A DNA stretch of 64,000 nucleotides from Girardinichthys multiradiatus (Eukaryota; Chordata; Actinopteri; Cyprinodontiformes; Goodeidae), in NCBI RefSeq assembly GCF_021462225.1, contig NC_061804.1:39845475-39909474 (forward strand). The letters are read 5' to 3'. The notes beneath the pieces were generated by a model. That model was not told the origin of the DNA and did not search any database. It saw nothing but the letters and a program-made list of their open reading frames with translations. The translations under genes and the position numbers were made by a program. Positions 33,401 to 43,416 of the stretch are shown here, in pieces. Position 1 is the first letter of the stretch; each line of letters begins with the position of its first letter.

Positions 33401-36400
33401 TGTTAAATTTTCATCATTACATTATGGAAAATAATTAACTTTATCACAATATGCTAATATTTTGAGAAGGACCTGTAAATGGCTGGGGCCATGGTTTCCT
33501 CTGACTGCACCCTGTTTAAGCTGTCTGCATATTCGACAGAACATTCTTAAGGAAAATGAACTCTGAAATGTTTATCTTCTACCTACTGTATTTATTATGT
33601 CCATATCTATCTTTCTTTTTTCTTTTCTCTATCATGTATGTATTTAATTACCAAGCTCATTCTTATAGATCCAGGGGGATAATTTCACCTCCGACAGCCA
33701 AGCCAGGTCAAAAACCTTTATTCGATGGTGACTGGACTTTAGCTGCATGTCAGGGGCAGGGCATGAAACACTTGGGCTAATTTGTGTACTTTTACTTTTG
33801 CCATATAGGGGCGGGCGGTGTGGTTGGCGGGGCGCCCCTCTTAAATAGTGGTAGGGGCAATGCTGCAGGTGCTTCCTCAAATTAGAAATATTCCTGCTGC
33901 AGGCCTTGCACATTGCATCACAAATATTGCAGCGAGCATAATCTGCACCGCATTTTGAAAAGTGCAACCATACTTTTGAGTGCTTTCTATCAGCCATGCT
34001 TGTTTTGTTGGTACCAGCGGCTACTGACATCATTACGCTGTTGTGCGTGCAATGCTGTGTTCATGTCCGGCATGGAAAATCGCCCACACTTCCACTGCCT
34101 CAGTGTCACAATGATGTGTTTAGGTACCAAAACATGGTATTATTAGATTTTACGTGAATCGGTACATTTAGGCTAGGATTTAAATAGTTCATCTGACCAG
34201 AGCACCGTCTTTCACATGTTGTTGATGTGTCCCCTTCATGGCTTTTGGTAAAAGAGACTTTGTATGGTTTCTTTCAACAATAGCTCTTTCTTCTTTTAAC
34301 TGTTCTACATTGGCCATATTTGTAGACTGCACAACCAATGTCAACAGATTCTTCCACCTGAACTGTAAATCTCTGCAGCTCCTCCAGAATTACTGTGGGC
34401 CTGTTGGCTCCTTCTCTCCCTAATGCTCCCCTAGCCCAGCCTGTCACACTGAGCCTGGTTCTGCTGGAGGTTTCTTCCTGTTAAAAGGGAGTCTTTCCTC
34501 TCCACTGTCGCTACATGCATGCTCAGTATGAGGGATTGCTGCAAAGTCAGCGCCAGTGACTGTCCACTGTGGCTACAATGCAGTCGATGCAATCTGCTGG
34601 GTTTCCTTAGACAGAAAAACTTTTTATCCAATTTGAATAAATAACTGAATCTGACTGCACTTTTTGATAGTTAGGATTAATTGGTATGTATGTACTTGAC
34701 TTGAAATCTATATGATTCAATTAAATTAGCCCATTTTAAAGTTACCCACCTTTCACACAATGCAACAGGAAACAACTCTCCAATTATTTTTACCTCTGCT
34801 TTCCTCCCTCCCTGTTTGTTTTTAGTAAGGGGGAGTCAGGTTTAGCCTAAATCGGCTCAGTTATGGTTCAGGTGCAAACACACCCTCCATTTCTGCTACC
34901 TGTATGACCCCTTCTCTTTTCCAATGGTTATAATCAATCTGACAGAGAGAGGTATCCCAATCATTGTGGTTTTTAGTATAACAATGGCCACCAGTGGGCT
35001 CTAGATGGACAAACGTTTATCAGTGTATTATTTTACTTAGTACAGCTACACATAGCCAATTCTAAAATGGCCAAACTCTAACACTCAGTAGTTTAATCTA
35101 ACCTCCCCAACAATCCCCCACCATTCCAAACCCTTTGTGAAGTGCCTTGAGACAATGTGTGTTGTGAATTGGCATTATATAAATAAAACTGAATTGAATT
35201 GAATAATATATTGAACAGAGCTCTGTGAGATGTTTTGGGATATTGTTTTAGAACCAAAGTCGGATTTAAACTTCACCACAACCTTTTCACTGACCTGTCT
35301 GCAGTTCCTTGGTCTTCATGATTGTGTTTGTTCTCTGATGTTCTCTAACAAACCTCTGAGACCTTCAGATGTATTTATACACTGCTCAAAAATAAAGGGA
35401 ACACGTAAACAACACAATATAACTCCAAGTAAATCAAACTTCTGTGAAATCAAACTGTCCACTTAGGAAGCAACACTGATTGATAATACATTTCACATGT
35501 TGTTGTTCAAATGGAATAGACAACAGGAGGAAATCTTTGGCGATTAGCAAGACACACTCAATAAATGAGTGGTTCTGCAGGTGGGGACCACAGACCACTT
35601 CTCAGTACCGATGCTTTCTGGCTGATGTTTTGGTCACTTTTGAATGTTGGTGGTGCTTTCACACTCATGGTAGCATGAGACGGACTCTACAACCCACACA
35701 AGTGGCTCAGGTAGTGCAGCTCATCCAGGATGGCACATCAATGTGAGCTGTGGGAAGAAGGTTTGCTGTGTCTGTCAGCATAGTGTCCAGAGCCTGGAGG
35801 CTCTACCAGGAGACAGGCCAGTACACCAGGAGACGTGGAGGAGGCCGTAGGAGGGCAACATACCAGCAGCAGGACCACTACCTCCGCCTTTGTGGAAGGA
35901 GGAACAGGAGGAGCACTGCCAGAGCCCTGCAAAATGACCTCCAGCAGACCACAAATGTGCATGTGTCTGCACAAACGGTTAGAAACCGACTCCATGAGGA
36001 TGGTATGAGGGCCCGACGTCCACAAATGGTGGTTGTGCTCACAGCCCAACACCGTGCAGGACGCTTGGCATTTGCCAGAGAACACCAGGATTGACAAATT
36101 CGCCACTGGCGCCCTGTGCTCTTCACAGATGAAAGCAAGTTCACACTGAGCACATGTGACAGACGTGAGAAAGTCTGGAGACACCGTGGAGAGCCATCTG
36201 CTGCCTGCAACATCCTTCAGCATGACCGGTTTGGCAGTGGGTCAGTAATGGTGTGGGGTGGCATTTCTTTGGAGGGTCACACGGCCCTCCATGTGCTCGC
36301 CAGAGGTAGCCTGACTGCCATTAGGTACCGAGATGAGATCCTCAGACCCCTTGTGAGACCATATGCTGGTGCGGTTGGCCCTGGGTTCCTCCTAATGCAG

Positions 36401-37704
36401 GACAATGCTAGACCTCATGTGGCTGGAGTGTGTCGGCAGTTCCTGCAAGATGAAGACATTGAAGCTATGGACTGACCCGCCCGTTCCCCAGATCTGAATC
36501 TGATTGAGCACATCTAGGACATCATGTCTCGCTCCATCCACCAACGTCACGTTGCACCACAGACTGTCCAAAAGTTGGGGGATGCTTTAATCCAGGTCTG
36601 GGAGGAGATCCATCAGGAGACCATCCACCATCTCATCAGGAGCATGCCCAGGCATTGTAGGGAGGTCATACAGACACATGGAGGTCACACACAATACTGA
36701 GCCTCATTTTGACTTGTTTTAAGGACATTACATCAAAGTTGGATCAGCCTGTAGTGTGTTTTTCCACTTTAATTTGTGTGTGACTCCAAATCCAGGCCTC
36801 CATTGGTTAATAAATTTGATTTCCATTGATGATTTTTGTGTGATTTTGTTGTCAGCACATTCAACTTTGTACCAAACAAAGTATTCAATTATAATATTTC
36901 ATTCATTCAGATCTAGGATGTGTTATTTGAGTGTTCCCTTTATTTTTTTGAGCAGTGTAGTTAAATGCAATTACACGCAGAAGGACTTTATCTACTAATT
37001 AAGTGACTTGTGAAGGCTGCATTGCAATTAATTTAGATGTATCAGAGTAAAGGAGGCTGAATACAAATACAAGCCATAATTTTCATATTTCTATTTGGGA
37101 GAAATTTTAAAACTGTATCCTTTTCCCTCCACTTTGAAATGATATGCTACTTTGTGTTGCTCTGTCACATAAAATCCCAATAGAATACATTCGACCACAA
37201 AGATTTAAATTTGACAGAATATTAAAACGTTCAAGTGTTGTAAATACTTCTGGAAGGAAGAAACATTTGTTTTTAATGTTTGTTTCACTGACAGATTTGG
37301 ATTCTCTTCCTTGGTGCCATGTTTGGGTTTTCTTCTTATGGACCTATTGCCTTGTATGGAGTGATAGCAAGTGAAAGTGCTCCTTCTAATTTCTGTGGAA
37401 CGTCTCATGCGGTTGTTGCGCTGATGGCAAATGGTAAGCTGCTGGTTCACATGACCAGAAATAATAAATAATAATAGCCTTTTGTGTTACAAAGCTGACT
37501 CTTTCATATGACTAAAGTGGGTTTGTGTTTGCTACAGTGGGGGCTTTCATGGCAGGGCTTCCCTTTAGCACCATTGCCAAGCAGCACAGCTGGGACATGG
37601 CCTTCTGGGTAGCTGAAGTTTTAATGGGCATCACCACCATCGCATTCTTCCTGGTGCGTAACATGCGTACCAAAATGGGACGGATTGCAGAGAAAATGGA
37701 CTAG
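21421..37704 (+). CDS. slc37a4: SLC37A4: ER glucose-6-phosphate/phosphate antiporter (G6PT)
   Basis: Exports phosphate and imports glucose-6-phosphate across the ER membrane for glucose-6-phosphatase, in gluconeogenesis and glycogenolysis. Coding exons: 21421-21568, 23028-23260, 30513-30759, 30898-31050, 31131-31216, 31293-31406, cassette 31486-31551, 37295-37433, 37538-37704. All have GT-AG borders and matching phases. Without the cassette they encode 428 residues, one fewer than the human protein as I recall it. It is a 12-TM major-facilitator protein: [12 protein letters not shown] near the N-terminus (R28 aligned with the human residue mutated in glycogen storage disease Ib), [25 protein letters not shown] and [12 protein letters not shown] are conserved. 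The C-terminus reads AEKMD rather than the di-lysine end of human G6PT. Introns 2 and 7 are filled with transposons. A possible poly(A) signal is at 37932. Confidence 0.97.
21878..22170 (+). repeat. SINE/LINE-tail repeat, copy 3 (slc37a4 intron 1 of the coding region)
   Basis: AATTCAGTTTATTTATATAG, CAAGGCACTTTACAAA, CCCTCATACTGAGCATGCAT, GGTGGAGAGTAAAACTCCCC and CCTCCAGCAGAACCCAG appear in the same order as in the other copies. This copy is uninterrupted. Confidence 0.8.
23625..24744 (-). repeat. Old Tc1-like fossil in slc37a4 intron
   Basis: The right end, AATACTTTTCTACAGCACTGTA, is a Tc1-type terminus. The interior read on the - strand holds transposase debris: a decayed catalytic-domain region (TTTTACTAGGCCAC..., CAAAGCATCCCCTCATCATCAC) and a helix-turn-helix region around 24176-24463. 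Many frameshifts are present. The left end near 23625 is poorly defined. Confidence 0.65.
24997..26311 (+). mobile_element. Tc1/mariner family A, copy 2, internally deleted
   Basis: Termini CAGGTCCTTCTCAAAATATT...GGACCTG are flanked by TA at 24995-24996 and 26312-26313. Both ~200-bp inverted repeats are complete. Against copy 4 the transposase gene lacks 254 nt between 25774 and 25775, and against copy 1 it also lacks the shared 42-nt segment. It lies in slc37a4 intron 2, same strand as the gene. Confidence 0.95.
25325..26033 (+). pseudogene. Family A transposase, copy 2, frameshifted by a 254-nt deletion
   Basis: The frame runs from the standard start to GARVW and then meets TAA. The sequence jumps from GAGTCTGG to TAAATGGTTTACTGACC, skipping the second catalytic Asp. 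CTGG is present at both break points in intact copies. The C-terminal part, including PIENLW, survives in another frame. The 42-nt linker deletion seen in copies 4 and 5 is also present. The protein cannot be catalytic; the DNA-binding half may still be made. Confidence 0.92.
26315..29515. other. slc37a4 intron 2, no embedded gene seen
   Basis: AT-rich intronic DNA with no long frame and no clear terminal repeats. It lies between family A copy 2 and the Tc1 fossil at 29521. Confidence 0.4.
29521..30319 (-). repeat. Tc1-like fossil, internally deleted
   Basis: The left end, CAGTACCTTGCAAGTATTAT, follows a TA, and the right end, AATATTTAAGCAAGGTACT, is its inverse. Interior motifs (TTTTATGTGACAGACCAA; TCTGCCATGACCATGCTTCA, the reverse of a KHGGG-type region) place it with the Tc1 fossils at 31597 and 41690. 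About half of a full-length element is missing. Confidence 0.75.
31486..31551 (+). CDS. slc37a4: slc37a4 cassette exon (66 nt, 22 codons)
   Basis: Acceptor AATGTTTATCTTTAG at 31471-31485 and donor GTACAT at 31552. The exon is exactly 66 nt, phase 0 at both ends, with no stop. It begins [12 protein letters not shown] and would add 22 residues between the [10 protein letters not shown] and [11 protein letters not shown] segments, giving 450 residues. Human SLC37A4 has an alternatively spliced 66-nt exon 7 at this place, included in the variant form found in brain, heart and muscle. The same length and position in a fish argue for conservation of the alternative form. Skipping keeps the frame. 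Confidence 0.85.
31866..33475 (-). mobile_element. Tc1/mariner family A, copy 3, full length
   Basis: 1610 bp, TA at 31864-31865 and 33476-33477, both ~200-bp inverted repeats complete, uninterrupted transposase on the - strand. It lies 314 bp downstream of the slc37a4 cassette exon and antisense to the gene. It is the only copy in the window with both ends and a full-length frame. Confidence 0.96.
32143..33147 (-). CDS. Tc1-like transposase, DD34E, full length (334 aa), copy 3
   Basis: Open from ATG (33147) to stop (32143), colinear with copy 1, retaining the [13 protein letters not shown] linker. The catalytic residues are present: [14 protein letters not shown] (Tyr where copies 1 and 4 have His) and PIENLW with DD34E spacing. 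The helix-turn-helix reads [15 protein letters not shown]. Together with intact ends this is the best candidate for an autonomous element here. Activity is an inference from intact sequence. Confidence 0.93.
   Translation of the reverse strand: MGKTADLTAVQKATIDTLKQEGKTQKDISEQIGCSQSAVSRYLSGKSVGRKKCGRKRCTTRRSDRTLRKIVEKGRFQTLGDLRKQWTESGVETSRATVHRRVQEMGYSCHIPQVKPLLNQKQRQKRLTWATEKQHWTVAQWSKVLFSDESKFCMSFGNQGARVWRKTGEKEMPKCQKSSVKYPQSVMVWGAVSAAGVGPLCFIKGRVNAASYQEILEHFMLPSAEKLYGDEDFIFQYDLAPAHSAKTTGKWFTDHGITVLNWPANSPDLNPIENLWDIVKRTLRDSRPNTLDELKAAIEASWASIRPQQCHRLIASMPRRIEAVISAKGFPTKY
33644..34033 (-). pseudogene. hAT transposase N-terminal fragment with BED-type zinc finger
   Basis: The frame contains [20 protein letters not shown], then a stretch with Cys, then [15 protein letters not shown]. 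This is the W-x-x-F ... C-x2-C ... N-x3-L-x2-HL-x4-H layout of BED fingers in hAT transposases and ZBED proteins. The frame drifts into unrelated sequence afterwards and no RNase-H catalytic core or terminal repeats are seen. The insertion lies within the old Tc1 host of intron 7. Confidence 0.7.
34435..35213 (-). repeat. SINE/LINE-tail repeat, copy 4, interrupted internally
   Basis: In reverse orientation: GAGCCTGGTTCTGCTGGAGG, CCACTGTCGCTACATGCATG, TGCTGGGTTTCCTTAGACAG, and at the far end GTGCCTTGAGACAATGTGTG with ATATAAATAAAACTGAATTG. About 365 bp (34740-35105) between the two halves have no counterpart in the other copies. At about 34600-34615 it provides the unoccupied version of the site where the solo LTR at 5494 is inserted. 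Confidence 0.75.
35380..36957 (+). mobile_element. Tc1/mariner DD34E element, family C (CACTGCTCAAAAA ends)
   Basis: Termini CACTGCTCAAAAATAAAGGG and CCCTTTATTTTTTTGAGCAGTG, TA at 35378-35379 and 36958-36959. The 1578-bp length is normal for the group. The transposase (35675-36700) has four in-frame stops. The target TA lies in the older Tc1 element that forms the intron. Confidence 0.95.
35675..36700 (+). pseudogene. DD34E transposase, family C, four nonsense mutations and no frameshift
   Basis: A single frame runs from [20 protein letters not shown] to the terminal TGA at 36698, broken by TGA at 35744, TGA at 36092, TGA at 36473 and TAG at 36515. The DNA-binding domain includes [19 protein letters not shown]. 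The catalytic motifs are [19 protein letters not shown] and SPDLNLIEH with 34 residues between second Asp and Glu. Three of the four stops fall where related transposases carry Trp ([10 protein letters not shown] region, DWPARSPDL, EHLWD), consistent with G-to-A changes at TGG. Confidence 0.92.
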
Positions 37705-37931
37705 TGCCCACTGTCGCACGACAATTTACAGAATACAGCACAATGACTGAACTGGAGTTTTATTAAACAGAGTACTGTCAAACACATTTTAATCTGAAGG
37801 TGTCTTTCCATCATAAAAAGCTTTCTAGATACTCTTGAGGGCTGTAACCTAATCACTTTATATTTGTAATGAGATAGTCACTTATGCAAAGATTTAATCT
37901 TCACCAGCACGCAGTAGGTCTACATCATGAA

Positions 37932-37937
37932 AATAAA
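37932..37937 (+). terminator. Possible slc37a4 poly(A) signal AATAAA
   Basis: First AATAAA downstream of the stop at 37704, giving a 3' UTR of about 250 nt. Other AATAAA words follow further on, so the choice is tentative. Confidence 0.45.
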
Positions 37938-37944
37938 TATATTC

Positions 37945-39565
37945 AGATATATTTATTTTATATATACATTGCATATAGAGCATACTTAAAGATTCCTCTC
38001 AATTCTTTACACATCTTTCTAATGTGAAGAATTTTTAAGTTGCTTGATGACGGATGCATTTTTAAGAAAACCACATACATGTCTTTAATGATCTGCTGCT
38101 TTTTCCCAAGACAAATTGTTTGTGCTGCTAGACTTCACCTAAAGAATGTTGCTAAACATCACCTAGGGTTTTAGTCAGATGTTTAGAGTCACTCATTATG
38201 GACATGAATGTCCTATAGATTATGGGCTTCAACTTTGCTTCAACACAACTAAATCAAAAAATAGGTCATTTTTGGGTCTCTTTACATGATTCCATGCAGA
38301 GGTGATAATTCAGCCATTTAATATGCATATTTTGGACCAGCAAAACATCTAAAACCTGCAGTAGCCTCTGAGGACTGGAATTTGAGACCCTTCAACCAAG
38401 GTGCTTAAAACATTCAAATCTGGTTTGGAATAATTAATGCAGAGCAAAATTAAGGTTCTCGAATGGCTTTCTCCAAACCCCTACCTTAACTGAAAATTTA
38501 TGATTTATGTTTAAAAGCTGGGTTTTGTCAGGAAACCAAGCAGTTTAAATGAGCTCCACCAAATCCTGCTAAGAACATTGGCCACATATCCAGTCGCAAG
38601 CAGGATCTAGTTGAAAGCTACCAAAAGCATGTGACTGAGGAGCACCTTGCTGACAGACATTTAATCAGATACCAGTGTTGGTGTATTTGATCCCGGGTGG
38701 ACTACAGAAAACGCACGATAAAGGTTTACATGTGTAACCTATTTTAAAAAAGTCATTTTAGTTGTATAATCATCCAGTTTGGGAAAAGAATGGTTCAAAT
38801 AAATAATAAGAAGCCCAAAATGAAAACAGTCATGCCTATGATTGGTGAATGTAAACTTCTGACTGAAGTTGTTTATACTACATAATCTGACATCTGTGTT
38901 GTGTAGGGTATTTGTTTTAACAGTGGAGTCTGTCTCATCATTCAGTTCTTCAAGACCTCTTTGTAAAACCCAGTAGATTCCATATTTAACAGGTATGTTG
39001 TAAACATTTCATTTGGTTTTTAAAATTTGTTGGATGAACCCCAAAATGATCCAGTCTTCTGAGGTCAGTTCAGCTTCCTGAGCTGACATGTTTTTTTTTT
39101 AACAAAAGGGGCATATTTATTACTCAACAGGTGATTTTCCTTCCATTATGGTGGTCTACAGAAGTTACATCAATCCATTCATCTCATCTTAAAATGAAGT
39201 CTTTTGATAAATTTCATTAAGATCTACACAGACGTATTTCTGTCTTTCTGTAAGTTTGTATTAACAAACTTGAGATACATTAAACTCTAAAGAATAAATT
39301 AAAGGATACATGTCAAGTTTTCTTTCATTTGTCTTTATCTACAAAGCTTTCTGTTTTTCATTTCTGCTCTTGGTCACACCTACAGAAGGTGGAGGGTTCT
39401 TAGTTTCATATCTGGTTCTTTTTTCCCTAATGTCCCGGAATTCGTACGTAGTCTGGACATTTTTTAAATTTAATTCTAGTGTTTTCCAGATGTGGATAAG
39501 TATGGAAAAAGAAAATAAGAGTGGAAACATATCTGCATTTTCAGACTTTAAATGCTATCTCATTT
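37945..39565. other. Intergenic; no gene supported
   Basis: AT-rich DNA downstream of slc37a4, perhaps partly an extended 3' UTR. No exon-like coding segment or terminal repeats. Confidence 0.4.
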
Positions 39566-39569
39566 TTTA

Positions 39570-40000
39570 ATTGTTGTGTCCTTTCCATTCTTTCTTCCTC
39601 ACTCATATCCTTCCTTATTTCTGTTCCTACTTTCTTTGCATTCTACTTCCCAAATTGTGTCCTTCCAATCTTTACTTATGTGTCCTCCCTCATGTCCTTC
39701 CTTTCTTTCTTCCTTCCTGTCTTTCTTTTCTTACCTTTTTTGCATCCTACGTTGCTTGCCTTGTGTCCATCCTTGTCCTTCCTGTCCTTCTTTTCTATCC
39801 ATCCTTGTGTCTTTCCTGTCTTCCTCTTTCCTTCCTTATGTCCTTTCTTCCATTCCTTTCATGTATCCTCAATTGCCTTTCTTGTGTTTTTGCTTCTTCC
39901 TTACATTCTGTCCTCACGGCCTGTCTGCTGCCTTGTGATTCACTTACCTTGCCCGCTTTCTTCCTTTCTTTCCTCCCTCCAGTTTGTGCAAGTTTCTATA
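39570..40000. repeat. Pyrimidine-rich low-complexity tract (CTTC/TTCC)
   Basis: Over 400 nt of irregular C/T repeats (CCTTCC, TTTCTTCC, TGTCCTTCC). All three + frames stay open because stop codons need purines, so the long frames here are not evidence of a gene. Confidence 0.9.
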
Positions 40001-40949
40001 ACTTTATTATTACATATTTTTAAAGTTAAGGATTGTTTGAAAATTGAGTCTGGAGAAGTGTGGCATTTTTACATGGAAAATGTGTAGAAACCCTTTATTT
40101 CATCAGATCCTGCAGGTCCCTCTGTAAAGTTGCCCTGCCTTGCATTATTGTTACCTTGCTATGTAGCTCATTTATGGTGAGATCAAGGTCCATCAGTTTT
40201 TGACGTGCCAAAAATGAAAGAATTCAGACCAGTCAGCAGAGTCTTTTACTGGCACTGATGCTGGGATGTAGATAAGAGTAGTATCATCAACAGAGACTGC
40301 TTCTTACAGACTGAATTTCCTCAGGACTGATAGATGTGCTTCAATAAGTCAACAGGCAAGTATATTTTTAGTATTTTGACAAGCCCTGTTCTTTTCCAAA
40401 CTTGACTTCCTCAACGCTTAAAAACCAAACAGAAGTTATGTTTAAAGTACTTGTGAGCTACTTTCACTCCAGTAGCCTTTATAAGCTGTTTCAATGTTGT
40501 AAAATCTAATGCAAAAATATTTAGGCTTTTAAATTAATTTTATAAGATCCTTTCATTGGTTTGTGTCCACAGCTTTTATAAATAATCTAAAGCTAAATTT
40601 AACTTGAATATCATGCCAAAACCCACATTTCAAATCCTTTAAGAACATCAGCTCAAGAAAGATGCTAGATAACCATACCTTGCTCAAGCTGCTTCTCAAA
40701 ATAAACTATGTTGTGATTTTGTTTCCCCCCTTTATATCAACCGCACAAATTGGTGTTATGCTAATAGACTAAAGAAAGGAGAGAGGCAATAATGCTGCTG
40801 CTGTGCTTTGGATTATATAGCATAGAAGTAAATACAGTGTCTTGAAAGACACTTTGAAAAAAAAAGCAAAACTCTAAAATGGAAAAAAAGTAATTAATCG
40901 CTGAGGTCAGTCCTACTGTAACCTTCATTCTGTAACACTTAAAAAAGAA

Positions 40950-41397
40950 CTAAAATGTTCTGCTCTTGGATCAAAGACTACCTGACAAACAGACCACAGT
41001 TTGTGAGACTGAAGGGTTGTGTGTCTTACCAGGTAGTCAGAAGGACAGGAGCACCACAGGGGACTGTACTCTCACCATTCCTTTTCACTCTGTACACCTC
41101 AGACTTCCAGTACAAGACAGACTCCTCTTGAACCTCTGGAGATCATTGTGCAAAGTAGAATTCTTCATAAAATGAAGAACATTATGGAGAACCCTGAGCA
41201 TCCTCTTCATGAGACTGTCGTACAACAACAGAGTGTCTTCAGTCAGAGGCTTCAGGTAAGACAGACCAGTATAGGAGATCTTTCCTGCCCACAGCCACCA
41301 GCATCTACTACTCTTTGAGGAAATCTGTATAATATGAGCTACGACAACATTTAATTCCCCTTTGGGATCAATAAAGTATTTTTCAATTGAATTGAAG
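40950..41397 (+). pseudogene. LINE reverse-transcriptase fragment with 3' tail
   Basis: WIKDYLTNRPQFVRLKGCVS and RTGAPQGTVLSPFLFTLYTS match the RT region with the conserved GxPQG-x-LSP motif of L2/Rex-like fish LINEs. The sequence then jumps to 3'-proximal material (AACAACAGAGTGTCTTCAGT). It ends in TTTGGGATCAATAAAGTATT plus an ATTGAATT tail, the usual LINE 3' end. The copy is internally deleted. Confidence 0.75.
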
Positions 41398-41689
41398 TGA
41401 AATCATCTGTTCACACAGTTTCTTAAACTGGAATCCAGGCCTCTGAGCATCATAAATATTTTGGGGGTTATTTTGTCCAGCAGGTATCTCCTGAAGGTTT
41501 ACAACATTGGTGGATTGTGTTAGTCACTTTGTTCATTGTCTTCTGTAGCTCCTTCTTTTGAACGTGTGCAGAATGTGGTGTTATATTGTTTTGTTTAGAC
41601 ATAAAAATGTATGGATGTCCCGAGAAAATATGTATTCTTGAAGGCAGCATAAGTGCCTTTTAAAATTAGTTATACCCTTTAAATGTTTT

Positions 41690-42560
41690 TCTTACATTGT
41701 AGAACTGCACTTTGTTAACATTACACCGACAAGCTGCACATCTGAAGACATTTTTGCCCATTTTTCTTCGCATTAGTTTTGAAGTCTTGCCAAAGGTTCT
41801 CTGTTGGATTTAGGTCTAAACTTAGAATGAGTGTTCTAATACATGACTATGCTTTGATCTAAAGTAATTGTAGTTCTAGCTGGATGTTAAGCGTTCTTGT
41901 CCTGCTGGAAATTAAACCTCTGCCCCAGTCTGAAGCATTTTGCAGCTTCAACGGTTTTCTACAAAGTTTGCCCCGTTTTTAGCTTTATCTCTTTTTTTTC
42001 TGCTATCAGTTCTGCTCATCTGTCCCTGCTGAATAAAAGCATCCCCAGAGCATGATATTGCCACCACCATGTTTCACCATCAGGGTGGTGATATCAGGGT
42101 AATCATCAATGTTATTTTTCTGCTACATATAACATTTTTCATGGGCTAAAAATGTTCTAATTTGGTCTCATCTGACCACATGTTTGTTGCATCCGCTCCA
42201 TGGCCTATGGGATACTGCAAAAGGCTTACTTTCAACTATGGTTTTTTCCTGCTACTTTTCCATAAAGACCAGGTTTGTGTAAAGCTTGACTACAAGTTGT
42301 TCTCCCAACAGAGCTGTGGATTTTAAATATAACAAATATATTAAATATTAAATTACAATATATTAAGTAATTAGGCTTTATTGAGAATAAAGAGGGCTTT
42401 AAGTACATTATGTGCCCAACACGTTTCATATTTTGATTCATAAAAAATTAATGAGGTGAAGTTCACTTACATTCTTCCAAGTAAACACTACTTTGTGTCA
42501 GCCTATCACATAAAATCCCAATAAAACACGTTTTTGGCTATGACAAGTAAAAATGTATTA
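41690..42560 (-). repeat. Tc1-like fossil
   Basis: Contains the reverse of Tc1 transposase motifs: CATGATATTGCCACCACCATGTTTCACC (about 42051-42078, KHGGGS region) and GGTCTCATCTGACCACATG (SDE region). The right-hand part, CTATCACATAAAATCCCAATAAAAC, is shared with the fossils at 29521 and 31597. It is heavily mutated. Confidence 0.7.
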
Positions 42561-42564
42561 TATA

Positions 42565-43400
42565 TCTTTCTATCACAGAGGTGTAGTTAATAACAGGCTG
42601 GATGGTAATTTTTTCTTTGTTCATGGCATACCATACCAGTTTATTCAACTAAAGTCCAGGGCTAATTTGTTTAACTAAAATCCATGTATCCACTCTTATG
42701 AATAAATGTACTTGGTAGCATACTTTCCTAAAGATCCACATGGAGTTTGCATATGGTCCCTGTGAATTGGTCATTTCAAATTAGCCTTAGGTGCATGTGT
42801 GTCTCTGATAGACTGGTTACCTATCTGGGATGTACCCTGCCTTTCACCCATTGACTGTTAGAGATGGGCACTAGCAACCGTGCAAGGATAAGTGGGTATA
42901 GAAAATGGGTGGATGGATATTATATTTAAATGCAGGCTTAGATTTCTTTAACCAAGGGATATTAAAGGGAAAGATGGAAAGGGATGTGACTGATTCCTTA
43001 CAGACTTGAGGATAACTAGAAAGGAATGATGCAACAAAGTAGCAGATGTTGGGTAAGCTGCAGGCAACTGTGGAGCTGTCCGTGGTACTGAAGTTGGCCT
43101 CGCATCATTTTTCTTGGGGAACTAGCAAAAAACCACCACTCTAGCCTGAATTAGTCAGTGTGACAATATTTTTTTCTTTCAGCTATGGTTTTCTTACGCA
43201 TGTAAAAGCATTTGCTTTAGTAATTTCACCAAAACAATAAGAGTGAATTTATCAAGTTTTCAGATCTCTCTATGCCAATGTTCTTTTGGATAATAATACA
43301 ACACACAAAAAGCAGCCTAGAATTTGAATTTAAGATTGATTTAGATTATTTTTTGCTGCAATTTTAATCAACTGTGTAGAATGAAACAGGATAACAGCTA
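42565..43400. other. No gene seen; decayed repeat fragment
   Basis: CATGGAGTTTGCATATGGTCCC to GTGGATGGAT (42738-42918) is a decayed member of the GGAGTTTGCATGTTC repeat family. The rest is AT-rich. Confidence 0.45.
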
Positions 43401-43410
43401 GCAACTGAGT

Positions 43411-43416
43411 TTTATT
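43411..43416 (-). terminator. Probable hmgn poly(A) signal (AATAAA on - strand)
   Basis: TTTATT on the + strand, about 900 nt past the stop codon at 44316. HMGN mRNAs typically have a 3' UTR much longer than their coding region. A second AATAAA on the - strand occurs near 43690. Confidence 0.5.

Larger units (their letters stand above)
31597..37255 (-). repeat. Old Tc1 element forming most of slc37a4 intron 7, split by four later insertions
   Basis: The left end (TTCCACATTTTGTCACATCAC, TATTGGGATTTTATGTGACA) and the right end (GTGTTGCTCTGTCACATAAA, AAACGTTCAAGTGTTGTAAA at about 37085-37255) are inverted counterparts. Transposase debris on the - strand appears in order at 34190-34430 (TCTGACCAGAGCACCGTCTT, CCACCTGAACTGTAAATCTC), at 35213-35378 (ATTGAACAGAGCTCTGTGAG) and at 36958-37080. 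Inserted into it are family A copy 3, an hAT fragment, a SINE-like repeat and a DD34E element. The right end stops only about 40 bp before exon 8. Confidence 0.7.

Noticed and set aside
39521..40087. Long overlapping + strand frames up to 188 codons
   Set aside because: They lie in a C/T-only tract where stop codons cannot easily occur; composition is low-complexity and Ser/Phe/Leu/Pro-rich without domains.
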